Source: Leptospiraceae bacterium (GTDB lineage: Bacteria > Spirochaetota > Leptospiria > Leptospirales > Leptospiraceae). Taken from it: DNA of 64,000 nt. Within the stretch, counting starts at the first letter, position 1. Each line of letters starts with the position of its first letter. Both the position numbers and the translations under genes were made by a program. Under the pieces are notes generated by a model that saw only the letters and a program-made list of their open reading frames with translations, was not told the origin of the DNA and searched no databases. Below, piece by piece: positions 27,973-37,037 of the stretch. The stretch is taken from the NCBI GenBank assembly GCA_024233875.1, contig JACKPB010000004.1:326254-390253 (forward strand). Reading direction: 5' to 3'.

Positions 27973-29703
27973 ATGAAAACTAAAAATGAGGTTCTTTTAG
28001 ACAACTCACTTCTGGAAGAAGTTCTGGAAAAAATAGTAGATTCATCTATTCAGTTTTTCTTTTATTTGGGCATTCCCTTAAATGTTCTTTCACTTTCCAG
28101 ATACTTCTTTTATGGTTGGATGCCTATTATGGGAGTCCATATATTTATTCTCGGACTTTTGTTTTATCTCAAAATATTTAGAGAGAAAATCAATTACAGG
28201 ATTAAATCATCCATCATCATATTTGGATTATTTGCGATCGGTGTGGGGGGAGTATTTCAAAATAAAAATTTTGTAATCGGAAACTCCTATCATTTGACAG
28301 TAACTATTCTTATCATACTTTTCTTCAGTCGAAAGGCGGCATTGCTTTATTTATTTTTTGTAATTTCCTTCACTCTTTATCTGGATTATTTTTATTTCCA
28401 TTTTGCTAATGTGCATGAAAAAATCACTATTGTTTCCAATTCTATATTGGGATATGTTGTGATACAAATTGTAGACAATTTAAAAAAAGAATTATTTTGG
28501 AAGATCATCCGGCTGAATGATTCCATTCGGGTTTTGGATCTAGCGAAAATGGAAGCAGAATCTGCTAATCGAGCCAAAAGTTCATTTCTGGCGAATATGA
28601 GTCATGAATTGAGGACTCCCCTCAATGGAATCCTGGGGGCAAGTCATTTGATTCAGGATTCTACTAAAGAAGATGAGACCAAAAAATACTCTCAAATCAT
28701 TTCAAGCAGCGGTTCGGGACTTCTGGCAATCCTAAATGATATTTTAGATCTATCCAAGATTGAATCGGGTAAGATGCAAATTGAAAAGAATCCATTTTCA
28801 CTTTTTGAATTGATCGATGAAATCACAAATCTTCAAAAAATTTCTGCTGAATCCAAAGGTTTGAAGTTCACTGTCAATTGTAATGCTGAAGAAGATGTGA
28901 TTTTGGTTTCGGATCGTTTGCGGATCAAGCAGGTACTATTGAATTTGATCGGAAATGCCATTAAATTCACCGATTCCGGTTTTGTGTCTCTCAATGTAAA
29001 TTTTAAGGAAGGAGATTCGACTTTGTACTTCAATGTCAATGATTCCGGAATTGGTATCACAGAAGAAAAACAAAAAAAACTTTTCAACCGATTCGAACAG
29101 GTGGATTCCAGCAATTCTAGAATTTATGGAGGAACCGGACTCGGTCTGGCAATATCCAAAATGCTCTGCGAATTGTTGGGAGGAAGTCTTTCCATGAAAA
29201 GTCAAATTGGGGTTGGAACTTCGATAGATTTTAGTTTTCCAATCGAGGTCAGCTCCTCCGGACTGTCCGTAGAGAAAGAAATTGAACCGGAAGTAGAGCA
29301 CAAAATCTCTCCTACAAATAAAGACCTTAAGATTTTGCTCGTTGAAGACAATGAGACAAATCGTTTGATAGCCAAGATGATGTTGGGTAAAATAGGTTAC
29401 AAAAATATTATTTCAGCTACGAATGGACAGGAGGCTTTTGAAGAGTTTCAAAAAAATCAATTTGATATCATTCTAATGGATGTTCAAATGCCGATTATGG
29501 ATGGATTGGAAAGTTCGAGAAGAATCAGGGAACATGAGGTTCGGATTCAATCTCCATTTCAAGTGCCGATTGTAGCACTTACCGCCAATGCTATGGAGAA
29601 TGATCGGAAAGAATGTTTGGATGCCGGTATGAATGATTTTTTAACCAAACCGATCGACAGGAACCTTCTCAGGGAAAAAATCCAAATCCATTGCCACAAA
29701 TAG
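27973..29703 (+). CDS. Hybrid sensor histidine kinase with membrane domain
   Basis: 576 residues. Residues 25-170 form about six membrane helices; there is no PAS or other periplasmic domain. The HisKA dimerisation domain has the phosphoaccepting His211 (NMSHELRTPLNG), followed by HATPase boxes N (LLNLIGNAIKFT, about 322), DSGIGI (357-362) and GGTGLGLAIS (386-395). A C-terminal receiver has the acidic pair in LLVEDN and the phosphoacceptor Asp503, plus ALTANA and a Lys in LTKPID. It likely passes signal by phosphorelay to a separate HPt or regulator; no such gene is adjacent. Confidence 0.92.
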   Translation: MKTKNEVLLDNSLLEEVLEKIVDSSIQFFFYLGIPLNVLSLSRYFFYGWMPIMGVHIFILGLLFYLKIFREKINYRIKSSIIIFGLFAIGVGGVFQNKNFVIGNSYHLTVTILIILFFSRKAALLYLFFVISFTLYLDYFYFHFANVHEKITIVSNSILGYVVIQIVDNLKKELFWKIIRLNDSIRVLDLAKMEAESANRAKSSFLANMSHELRTPLNGILGASHLIQDSTKEDETKKYSQIISSSGSGLLAILNDILDLSKIESGKMQIEKNPFSLFELIDEITNLQKISAESKGLKFTVNCNAEEDVILVSDRLRIKQVLLNLIGNAIKFTDSGFVSLNVNFKEGDSTLYFNVNDSGIGITEEKQKKLFNRFEQVDSSNSRIYGGTGLGLAISKMLCELLGGSLSMKSQIGVGTSIDFSFPIEVSSSGLSVEKEIEPEVEHKISPTNKDLKILLVEDNETNRLIAKMMLGKIGYKNIISATNGQEAFEEFQKNQFDIILMDVQMPIMDGLESSRRIREHEVRIQSPFQVPIVALTANAMENDRKECLDAGMNDFLTKPIDRNLLREKIQIHCHK

Positions 29704-29803
29704 AGTTTCTCCTGTTTAGAGAAAACCCTGAGTATTGAAAAAGAATTTGAACCCTAAAAAAAATCCTAAAACAAAAAAGAAAAACCTACCGTCTATAAGA
29801 GTG

Positions 29804-29830
29804 TTAGCACTCTCGTGATTAGAGTGCTAA
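29804..29830 (+). promoter_or_regulatory. CIRCE operator (HrcA-binding site)
   Basis: A perfect TTAGCACTC - 9 nt - GAGTGCTAA inverted repeat, the full consensus of the CIRCE element bound by the heat-shock repressor HrcA. It ends 13 nt before the ATG of the rhomboid gene, with the GGAGG ribosome site between them, a position typical of CIRCE-controlled genes. Confidence 0.95.
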
Positions 29831-29843
29831 ATGGAGGATTGGT

Positions 29844-30572
29844 ATGAATCATTTACCTGTGATAACTAAAAATTTGATTCTTTGGAATTCTGCGGTTTAT
29901 ATTTTGATCAATCTTTTCACCTGGATCACTCATGGCTCTGAAGGGCTCTATTCCCTATTTATGAGATTGGGTTTGAGTAGAATAGGCTTTCTGGAAGGTG
30001 GTTTCTGGCAACCGATCACGTCTATGTTCTTACATGGAGGATTTCTTCATTTATTCATGAACATGTTGGGACTATGGAGCATCGGTCCTATTTTGGAGAG
30101 AAGGATCGGAAGCAAACGATTTTTTGAACTCTATTTCTTTTCGGGAATAATAGGTGCTATTTTTGTTCTCTTATTTCAGGATTCGAATCTTCCGACTATA
30201 GGTGCATCCGGAGCGATCAGTGGACTCCTGGGAGCATTGGCGATTGTACTACCGGAAACCAGAATGCTCTTCTTTTTCATTCCTATGCGTGCAGGAACAT
30301 TGGCAATTGTCATGGGTCTCATTTCTCTTGTTTTTGCCTTTGATTCTTCGGGGCAAATCTCCCATCTCGGACACCTAGGAGGACTTCTCGGTGGTGTGTT
30401 TTTTATAAAATGGAAATTGGATGCAGGTATGTATCACAGAGAGAGCCCGCGGTTGTCTTTGTTCGGGAGAAATTTTATTGAACCGGAATTGAAGAGAGAT
30501 TTTATTTATCAGCACAAAAAACCCGAAGTCTATTATGATCCATATACGGGAAGATTCATAATAAAAATTTAA
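29844..30572 (+). CDS. Rhomboid family intramembrane serine protease
   Basis: 242 residues, six membrane helices. The oxyanion/nucleophile motif G120-A-S122-G and the catalytic His177 in HLGHLGG are present, as is the rhomboid HGGFLHLFMNM motif (His64, His69, Asn73). It cleaves transmembrane substrates within the bilayer. Residues 196-242 form a cytoplasmic tail. The CIRCE element just upstream implies HrcA-controlled, heat-inducible expression, which would put the protease in the stress response. The substrate cannot be deduced. Confidence 0.92.
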   Translation: MNHLPVITKNLILWNSAVYILINLFTWITHGSEGLYSLFMRLGLSRIGFLEGGFWQPITSMFLHGGFLHLFMNMLGLWSIGPILERRIGSKRFFELYFFSGIIGAIFVLLFQDSNLPTIGASGAISGLLGALAIVLPETRMLFFFIPMRAGTLAIVMGLISLVFAFDSSGQISHLGHLGGLLGGVFFIKWKLDAGMYHRESPRLSLFGRNFIEPELKRDFIYQHKKPEVYYDPYTGRFIIKI

Positions 30573-30630
30573 AATGGGGGATGATTCTTGTTTGGACTGA
30601 ATAGATAGTACATAGAAGATGATGTCACCT

Positions 30631-33384
30631 TCAGGTTGTGATGTATTTTTTTAAGACATTGTACAGGGTATTCATAAAAATAGGTTTGCTAATGAAATCA
30701 TTCATTCCTACTGAAAAACAGAGATCCTGCTCTTCTTTCAATGCGTTGGCTGTCAGAGCAATAATTGGCAATTCTTTCTTCTCGGGAAATTGTCCCCTGA
30801 TTTCCCGGGTGGCCTGGTATCCATCCATTACAGGCATCTGACAGTCCATGAGTACTAATAAATAATCATTATTTGATACAAATTCAATCGACTCCTTACC
30901 ATTATTCGCAATGTCATACGTCAAACCTATTTTTCCAAGCATCCTTGTGACGACTTTTTGATTGATAATATTGTCTTCTACCAGTAAAACTTTCTTATTT
31001 GATAAAAATGGTTTGATTTCAGAAGATTCATCCGGTTTTTTTTCTTCCGAACCTTCGGGGAGGTTGATGTAGAAACTAAATGTGCTTCCTCTTCTGTATG
31101 TGCTCTGGACCCTAATGCGTCCGCCCATCATCTCGACCAGTCTCTTGGATATAGTCAGTCCGAGACCTGTTCCTCCAAATTTTCTGGTTATTGAACCATC
31201 AGCCTGATTGAATTCTTTGAACAATTCTTTGATTTTCGTTTCTTCAATTCCTATGCCTGTGTCTTCTACTTCAAAAAAAATAAGATTATTACTATCTTTA
31301 CTCACCCTAACTTTTATGGTTCCATATTCAGTAAATTTAATTGCGTTACCCACAAGATTAATCAATATCTGACGCAATCGAATCGGATCACCATAGTACC
31401 ATTGTTTAATACTTTCATTCAATTCTAATTTTAATGAAATCGTTTTGGATTCGGCACTTACTTTCATACTACCCAAAAATTTTTTTAAGAGTTCCTGAAG
31501 ATCAAAATTGATTTTTTCTATATGAAGTTTTCCGGCTTCAATTTTTGAAAGATCCAAAATATCATTGAGGATGGTGAGAAGTGACGTTGCACTTTCATAA
31601 ATAATTTCTACTTTTTCTTTTTGTATAGCATCCAGATTGGTTTCTAGAAGTAAATTTGACATTCCCAGGATCCCATTCATAGGTGTTCGGATCTCATGAC
31701 TCATATTGGCAAGAAACATACTTTTGGACTTATTGGCTTCCTGAGCTAGAGTTTTTTGCTCTTCAAGATTTTTTTCTATTTGTTTTTCTTTTGTAACATC
31801 TGTTTCTACTGCTAAAAATCCTGTGAGAACCCTGTTTTCATCGTAGAGAGGATTGCAATCCAACCTGAGCCAATAAATCTCTCCATTTTTATGATAATTG
31901 ATCAGAGTCTCTGAAAACTCCAATTCTTTACTCAATGCATCCCGTATACGAACTATAGTTTCTTTATCGGTCAAATCCCCCTGAAGTAGATCTCCCGGTT
32001 TTTTACCCAAAACTTCTTCGGAGGAGTATCCTGAAATCTTAGTAAAACCTTCATTTACCCATTGAATTTCTTTATTCGCATTTGTGATCACTATCCCATT
32101 GATAGTTTTCTCTGCAACCATTGAAAGACGATTCAATTCAATGGTACGTTCTCTTACTTTTTTTTCCAAATTTTCTTTTAGAATCTTCAATTCTGAAAAA
32201 TTTTGAATCAGTTGAATCGACATGAGTTCGAGAGTCCTGCTCACTCGATCATATTCTATAAAGGTCTGATCGGGCGGAAAGGTATGGGTAAGATTTCGAA
32301 TCGCATTGCTTAGATTTCCACTGTATTCTTCAAGAGTGACGATAGGTTTTAAAATGAAGAGACTCAAAAGATAGGTTGCGGGAAAACCACTCAGGATCAT
32401 CAAAAGAATCAATAGAAAAGACTCTTTTTGATTCTCAAGTAGGGTCATAGCAATTTCTTCGAGAGGTTGAATGATTTCTATCGATCCGTAGGGTATATTT
32501 ACAGTGTAGATATAGTATCCTTTTCTCCATCTCTGAACTGAGGCAAAATTTCCTTTAGGAAGAAGAATAGAAATCGAATCATCCAGTTTTTGTTGAATCA
32601 TATCCTCTTTTGAAAAATCTTTCTCCGGTGGGAAAAAAACCCGATTCCCCTGATGATTCAATGTTATCCAATATAGAAAATCATTTTGTTCGGTGATCAG
32701 AAAATTGAGTTTATCTTCTATGTTGGTAGAATTCAATCTGTAAAACAATTTGGCTATATGGGTCCCGTCTTTTTTGAGTTTTGATATTGTATTTTTTTCA
32801 AGTAGATTGTGAATTCTATTTGTATCCAGAATTGTAAGTGTTAGGAGAAAGAAAAGTAGGAGAAGGAGAATGGGAATGAATACAGCTCTTCTTGTTTCAA
32901 TTTGTTTACGATTATTTTTATTTAGAAATATGAATAAAATTAAAATACCTTCTGCAAGAAGGCAATTCATAATTCCATTCACAGCTTGTTTGAAATAAAT
33001 TAGTTGAAATTGTACAAAGTCTAATTTTAGAATCCCCGAATAAAAACTAAAGACCAAAATACCTCCCAGGGAAAACCAGTAAATGAAATCTCCAATAATA
33101 AAACTTAAGTTCTTTTTCCTATAGAAAAATGTTACAGTGAGAATTTCCATGAGAAAGATAATCATTGCATATGGATGTCCCCAGAGTTGATAGGTATACG
33201 CTCCGGAAATCAAAATAGACAAAATGGTAGGAAAGATACCAAAATAATTCAATAGTAGGAATGCAAAGATAGAACCAAAGATTAGGTTGACACCAAAAAA
33301 AAGTTGGATTGTAAATATATTTCCTAGCAGAGATAGGATTAGGAGAAAGATGATTGTAAAGTATTTTGAGATTTTAGTTTTCAT
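30631..33384 (-). CDS. Hybrid sensor histidine kinase with membrane, PAS and receiver domains
   Basis: The ATG at 33384 is preceded by a good GGAGG site 8 nt upstream, giving 917 residues; the ATG at 33438 would add 18 residues and is less likely. The first ~190 residues form about six membrane helices. A region of about residues 190-340 lies between membrane segments and may be an external sensor. A HAMP-like linker follows (350-410), then a PAS domain (about 425-540, with the VAEKTINGIVITNANKEIQWVN start), HisKA His563 (NMSHEIRTPMNG), an HATPase (GGTGLGLTIS) and a receiver with Asp847. Convergent with the rhomboid gene and adjacent to the copper-type cassette. Confidence 0.92.
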   Translation of the reverse strand: MKTKISKYFTIIFLLILSLLGNIFTIQLFFGVNLIFGSIFAFLLLNYFGIFPTILSILISGAYTYQLWGHPYAMIIFLMEILTVTFFYRKKNLSFIIGDFIYWFSLGGILVFSFYSGILKLDFVQFQLIYFKQAVNGIMNCLLAEGILILFIFLNKNNRKQIETRRAVFIPILLLLLFFLLTLTILDTNRIHNLLEKNTISKLKKDGTHIAKLFYRLNSTNIEDKLNFLITEQNDFLYWITLNHQGNRVFFPPEKDFSKEDMIQQKLDDSISILLPKGNFASVQRWRKGYYIYTVNIPYGSIEIIQPLEEIAMTLLENQKESFLLILLMILSGFPATYLLSLFILKPIVTLEEYSGNLSNAIRNLTHTFPPDQTFIEYDRVSRTLELMSIQLIQNFSELKILKENLEKKVRERTIELNRLSMVAEKTINGIVITNANKEIQWVNEGFTKISGYSSEEVLGKKPGDLLQGDLTDKETIVRIRDALSKELEFSETLINYHKNGEIYWLRLDCNPLYDENRVLTGFLAVETDVTKEKQIEKNLEEQKTLAQEANKSKSMFLANMSHEIRTPMNGILGMSNLLLETNLDAIQKEKVEIIYESATSLLTILNDILDLSKIEAGKLHIEKINFDLQELLKKFLGSMKVSAESKTISLKLELNESIKQWYYGDPIRLRQILINLVGNAIKFTEYGTIKVRVSKDSNNLIFFEVEDTGIGIEETKIKELFKEFNQADGSITRKFGGTGLGLTISKRLVEMMGGRIRVQSTYRRGSTFSFYINLPEGSEEKKPDESSEIKPFLSNKKVLLVEDNIINQKVVTRMLGKIGLTYDIANNGKESIEFVSNNDYLLVLMDCQMPVMDGYQATREIRGQFPEKKELPIIALTANALKEEQDLCFSVGMNDFISKPIFMNTLYNVLKKYITT

Positions 33385-33544
33385 CGATATCCTCCATTTT
33401 TCTGATTGTCTGTATTTCTTAAGACTATAGATGTACAAACATCAGCTTCCCTTAATTCATTTGATATTATATACATTTATAAGACGACTAAGAACTTAGA
33501 GATCGGGTTGAAAAAGTCAAATATTATTTACCAATTCTCATATA

Positions 33545-33644
33545 CCAATTCTTATAAATAATTGCACTTTTTCTATTGCGGTATGCAGCCATTTTAAACC
33601 TGATATTTCTATGAATGTATAAATATTTTTGAAAATGACTATAA
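33545..33644 (+). repeat. Diverged direct repeat, left copy
   Basis: About 100 bp that matches 38683-38780 in the same orientation over most of its length, by eye roughly three-quarters identical, including ATAAATAATT, CGGTATG-AGCCAT and TTTTGAAAATGAC blocks. It lies just downstream of the copper-type cassette and ends at the stop of the last small gene. It could be part of a decayed mobile element or a duplicated noncoding sequence. Confidence 0.6.
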
Positions 33645-33983
33645 ATTAATATATCCAATGAAATGACTCAGATTGAGACCCGAAATTAGGACTATAGATT
33701 TGTCCGGGAACTTCTCCTTTGTATTGAAGTATGAATTGATTCTGAGAATTCCGGGATATGAGTATTCATCGATAAATGCTTTTTCTCCCGGGCTAAAAAT
33801 TCTCTTGATATTCCTGACGTTATTTTTTGGATAAGAGGAACCACCTGAAATATTGGCTGACCTGAATTGGTTTTGAATCAAATCTGCTAAATCTACCGGG
33901 AGTTTTAAGATTCCATCCGGCCATAAGAAAATGGAAAAAGAATCAGAATTCGAGAAGTATAGACGCTGTGTAGGCAGATTCAT
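33639..33983 (-). CDS. Short protein, possibly a truncated cupredoxin-like gene
   Basis: A 114-codon frame starting at the ATG at 33983, inside the end of the outer-membrane protein gene (overlap 41 nt). No signal peptide is encoded although its neighbours are all exported, so the N-terminus may be lost or the true start may differ. The segment SPGEKAFIDEYSYPGILRINSYF (about 66-88) looks like the last strands of a cupredoxin-type fold in copper-associated proteins, but the Cys and His copper ligands are not obvious. I treat it as a probable remnant. The family assignment is weak. Confidence 0.35.
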   Translation of the reverse strand: MNLPTQRLYFSNSDSFSIFLWPDGILKLPVDLADLIQNQFRSANISGGSSYPKNNVRNIKRIFSPGEKAFIDEYSYPGILRINSYFNTKEKFPDKSIVLISGLNLSHFIGYINL

Positions 33984-34881
33984 AGATTCGGAATTCTTTT
34001 CCCCTCACCAGAGGATTCCTAAAAGAAAAGCTAAAATACATTTTTTCTGAAACATTGAGACTGAAACCGGCAGTTGCCTCACGAAAGATAAGGGGAATTC
34101 GATTTCCTGATGAAGTGGTTTTTTCTACTCCATCATAAGGTGTTCGATAGAGAAAACCCATCATCAATGAGAATCGCGGAGTCATGAAATAGGAGAGATA
34201 GGTTGAGAGAACTGTAGACTTTTTAAGTTCTATAGATTCCGGAGATGAAACCAAATTTGTAGTCCTGGCCCAGAAGGGTATTCCATCATTATTGCTTTGA
34301 TTTTGGGGATGAAGTTTTGTGAGGGGAAAGTTTCCATTGATCTTTCCCATAAGAGAAAATTTATGATACAAATATCCAATTGTTCCGTATAGAGATCCGA
34401 GATAGTAGTCTCCTCCGGTGGTTCGATCAGTATCCGAGCCTGAGGGAAAACCCAGCCTGGATTCCAAAATAAAAATCCAATTTGTTTGATAATCAAAGAA
34501 AGGAAGAACTTTGGCTCCTAGATATACCTTGCCCAATCTACCTGCATTTTCTCGATCTCTCTGTTGGTAAAAATGATAGGGGACTGTAAGATTGAATGCA
34601 AAATTTCCTTTCCCGGGAGTGAATTCTACAAATCCTATTCCGGAATGAATATTTTTATTTCCCCGGGCTCCTTTCTGAAGGTCATAGCTCAGAATGAAGT
34701 AATTGCTCGGTTTTTCACGTTTTCCTGTAAATGGATCCACAAACCTGGAATTTCCGGTTTGAATTCCGTCAGGACTACCGGTATGGTGCGGGAAGATAGG
34801 AGATATCCATGCCAGAGAAAATAAGATAAAATAAATAAGATTGATGAAATTAATAATCATTGTTTTGAATTTTTGTATCAC
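33943..34881 (-). CDS. Outer-membrane beta-barrel protein of the MbnP/MbnH-type cassette
   Basis: 312 residues from the ATG at 34881; the ATG at 34860 gives a cleaner signal peptide (305 residues). The mature N-terminus begins with a His pair (PHHTGSPDGIQTG) that could bind metal. The rest is alternating hydrophobic strands ending in ILLEF, a terminal Phe typical of outer-membrane barrels. It overlaps the upstream lipoprotein gene by 11-32 nt. A role in metal or chalkophore passage through the outer membrane is inferred from the neighbours only. Confidence 0.7.
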   Translation of the reverse strand: MIQKFKTMIINFINLIYFILFSLAWISPIFPHHTGSPDGIQTGNSRFVDPFTGKREKPSNYFILSYDLQKGARGNKNIHSGIGFVEFTPGKGNFAFNLTVPYHFYQQRDRENAGRLGKVYLGAKVLPFFDYQTNWIFILESRLGFPSGSDTDRTTGGDYYLGSLYGTIGYLYHKFSLMGKINGNFPLTKLHPQNQSNNDGIPFWARTTNLVSSPESIELKKSTVLSTYLSYFMTPRFSLMMGFLYRTPYDGVEKTTSSGNRIPLIFREATAGFSLNVSEKMYFSFSFRNPLVRGKEFRIYESAYTASILLEF

Positions 34882-35707
34882 TTTTTTCTATAGAAAAAGA
34901 TACATTTGTACAGGTTCTATCCCTAAAGACTGAATTGTAAAGAAAGGAATCCAGAAAGAGATGATAAGTCTGATCGGAATTCAAATTTATTCTGGAGAGA
35001 TTTGTTGAATTATTCATAAGTTGAGAAACAGGTTTTTGAATTCCCTGATCCTTGAAAATTTCTGATATTTTAAAATCCGTAAGAATCTTTGATGGTTGAA
35101 TTCCATTGTGATACACCGGACAGATCAATTGAATTGAAAAATCAGAAGGCGGATAATTCACCGAAAAGTAGACTGTTTTTTCTGAAGTCCGAAATACACC
35201 ACTCAGGTTGGCACCCAGATTCAATTTAAAGAAGGAGATACTTCCGGAAGAAACACTCAGGGGTAGAGGAAAATCTACCTTCCCTCGATAACCTTCAGGG
35301 CTCTCTTCAACTATAAAATTATTGTATGTAAGTGAAAAGGGTTGAACAGGAATTGTCGGACTGAAGGTTGTAATCGTTTCCACTTCCCCCGTATGACGCA
35401 TTATGGATTTACCTGAAGAACTGTAACCATATGAATAGGTAGAAATATTCAATTCAAATCCAGGATCCAATTCTACTGTATATAGATTGGAATTGCTAAT
35501 GATTTCAAATTTTAATAGATTTGTATCTGCCTGATCATCTTTTAGGTAGAGTGTATTGTAAATGGGACTTCTTAAATCTCTTCCTATTTCAAAAAGTCGA
35601 TTGAGTACAATACTTCTTTCTTCGAGTGAGTCACCTATTGAACCTCCGATACAATGGTTAAAAATCATAACCCCGAGAGCTATGAAATATATTTTTAACT
35701 TCTGCAT
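34850..35707 (-). CDS. Lipoprotein of the MbnP/MbnH-type cassette
   Basis: 285 residues with a signal peptide ending in a lipobox-like FNHC (Cys19). The mature protein is beta-rich, Ser/Thr/Asn-rich and without a recognised domain; two cysteines remain in the mature part (SIQLICPVYHNG and DRTCTN). The start lies 1 nt after the mbnH stop and the end overlaps the outer-membrane protein gene, so it is co-transcribed with both. A periplasmic adaptor role is only inferred. Confidence 0.65.
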   Translation of the reverse strand: MQKLKIYFIALGVMIFNHCIGGSIGDSLEERSIVLNRLFEIGRDLRSPIYNTLYLKDDQADTNLLKFEIISNSNLYTVELDPGFELNISTYSYGYSSSGKSIMRHTGEVETITTFSPTIPVQPFSLTYNNFIVEESPEGYRGKVDFPLPLSVSSGSISFFKLNLGANLSGVFRTSEKTVYFSVNYPPSDFSIQLICPVYHNGIQPSKILTDFKISEIFKDQGIQKPVSQLMNNSTNLSRINLNSDQTYHLFLDSFLYNSVFRDRTCTNVSFSIEKSDTKIQNNDY

Positions 35708-35708
35708 A

Positions 35709-36914
35709 CTATGGATTGGGGTTTGAAAAGTTTTTATTTGTTATGAAACTTTCATCACTCAGGCTCAATAAAAAATTAACCAGATCCGTCTTTTCCTGTG
35801 TGGTAAGTGAAAACCCTTTGATGAGAGTGGAATCTTTATTGGAGGGTGTTTTTCCTCCGCTACTGTAGTGATCCACTACTTTTTCAAGTGCTTCTCTCGC
35901 ACAGGTTTCACTATAGATTCCAGCTTCAGGAGGGTTTGTACAGTTGATTGAGCCATCATGCATATAAGGGTAGGTATAGGCGACGTTTCTCAATGAAGGA
36001 GCCCGAAACTTTCCTATATCGGAAGAGTTTTTTGATAATTCATAAAAACCTTTTTGATTGTCGTTCAACGTATTGTATTCCGTCAGAGATTTGAAACCAT
36101 TGTCATTGTATATGATTTCATTAGTAGACTGAAAGGAATGAGTGGTTGAGTCAGCAAAATTAAACCCTCCATGACAGTGAAAGCATTCCGCTGTCTCTCC
36201 ATTGAAAATATTCATACCTCTAATGGCAGAAGCACTCATTGCCGTTTTGTTGTTTTGGTAAGTGTATTTATCATAGGCAGAATTCCCGGAGATCAATGTT
36301 CTTTGGAAACTAGCTAAAGCAAAACGTATGTTTTGTTCATTGATAGATTCAAGTCCACCTCCAAAAGCATCGTAAAAAAGTTTTGTATAATTGGAATTGT
36401 TCCGAAAACGATCCAGGTAGCTATCATTGGTCAATCCAAGTTCTATAGGTGAGATGCCGAAGAGGGGGGCCCTGCTTTGAAGTTCAAGTGTTTTCATATT
36501 CGAATTTGCCCAGGTGAGGACAGACATATAAGCCACGTTGGAAAGCGCCTGAGGATTTCTGGGATGGAATTCTCCGGTAGAGCCGAGACCGACGGATCTA
36601 CCATCTGAAAAAGCTATGCTCTGTAGATGGCAGCTCGAACAACTCTGGGTTTGGTTATTGGATAAGTTCTTATCATAAAAAAGAAACCTACCCAGAGTTA
36701 CCTTAGCTTCTGATATAGGATTCTCAGGAGGGACGGAAGGAATAGGAAATCCTGCAGGTAGATTCCAATTGAATCCGGGACTTTGGTTCAATCCTGCTAA
36801 AAGTAAAAATTGATTCATAGAATCGTTTGTTTTTTTCTTACCTGCAGGCAAATAGGAGCAGTTAGAAAGAAAAATAACAAGTATTAGGATTAGATGTAGA
36901 GCATATGATTTCAT
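35709..36914 (-). CDS. Di-haem cytochrome c peroxidase-like protein, MbnH/MauG type
   Basis: The ATG at 36914 is preceded by GGAGAT and starts a lipoprotein signal peptide with lipobox LSNC (Cys19), 401 residues; an upstream in-frame ATG at 37013 is less likely. Two haem-binding sites are seen: C92-S-S-C95-H96 and C244-F-H-C247-H248, as in bacterial cytochrome c peroxidases and MauG. The RNVAYTYPYMHDGS segment (about 307) supplies a Met/His near the second haem. In the metallo-mystery pair, MbnH oxidises a Trp of its partner MbnP to kynurenine. The gene directly follows mbnP, which supports that pairing. Confidence 0.85.
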   Translation of the reverse strand: MKSYALHLILILVIFLSNCSYLPAGKKKTNDSMNQFLLLAGLNQSPGFNWNLPAGFPIPSVPPENPISEAKVTLGRFLFYDKNLSNNQTQSCSSCHLQSIAFSDGRSVGLGSTGEFHPRNPQALSNVAYMSVLTWANSNMKTLELQSRAPLFGISPIELGLTNDSYLDRFRNNSNYTKLFYDAFGGGLESINEQNIRFALASFQRTLISGNSAYDKYTYQNNKTAMSASAIRGMNIFNGETAECFHCHGGFNFADSTTHSFQSTNEIIYNDNGFKSLTEYNTLNDNQKGFYELSKNSSDIGKFRAPSLRNVAYTYPYMHDGSINCTNPPEAGIYSETCAREALEKVVDHYSSGGKTPSNKDSTLIKGFSLTTQEKTDLVNFLLSLSDESFITNKNFSNPNP

Positions 36915-37037
36915 TTTATCTCCAAATATATAGACGAAAAAAAAACTTCCCAATATTAGGGAAGTACAAAAGTGAGGGTTAGTATACATAATCATAAAAG
37001 CATATATATACAAATCTATAAATATACAAATATCCCT

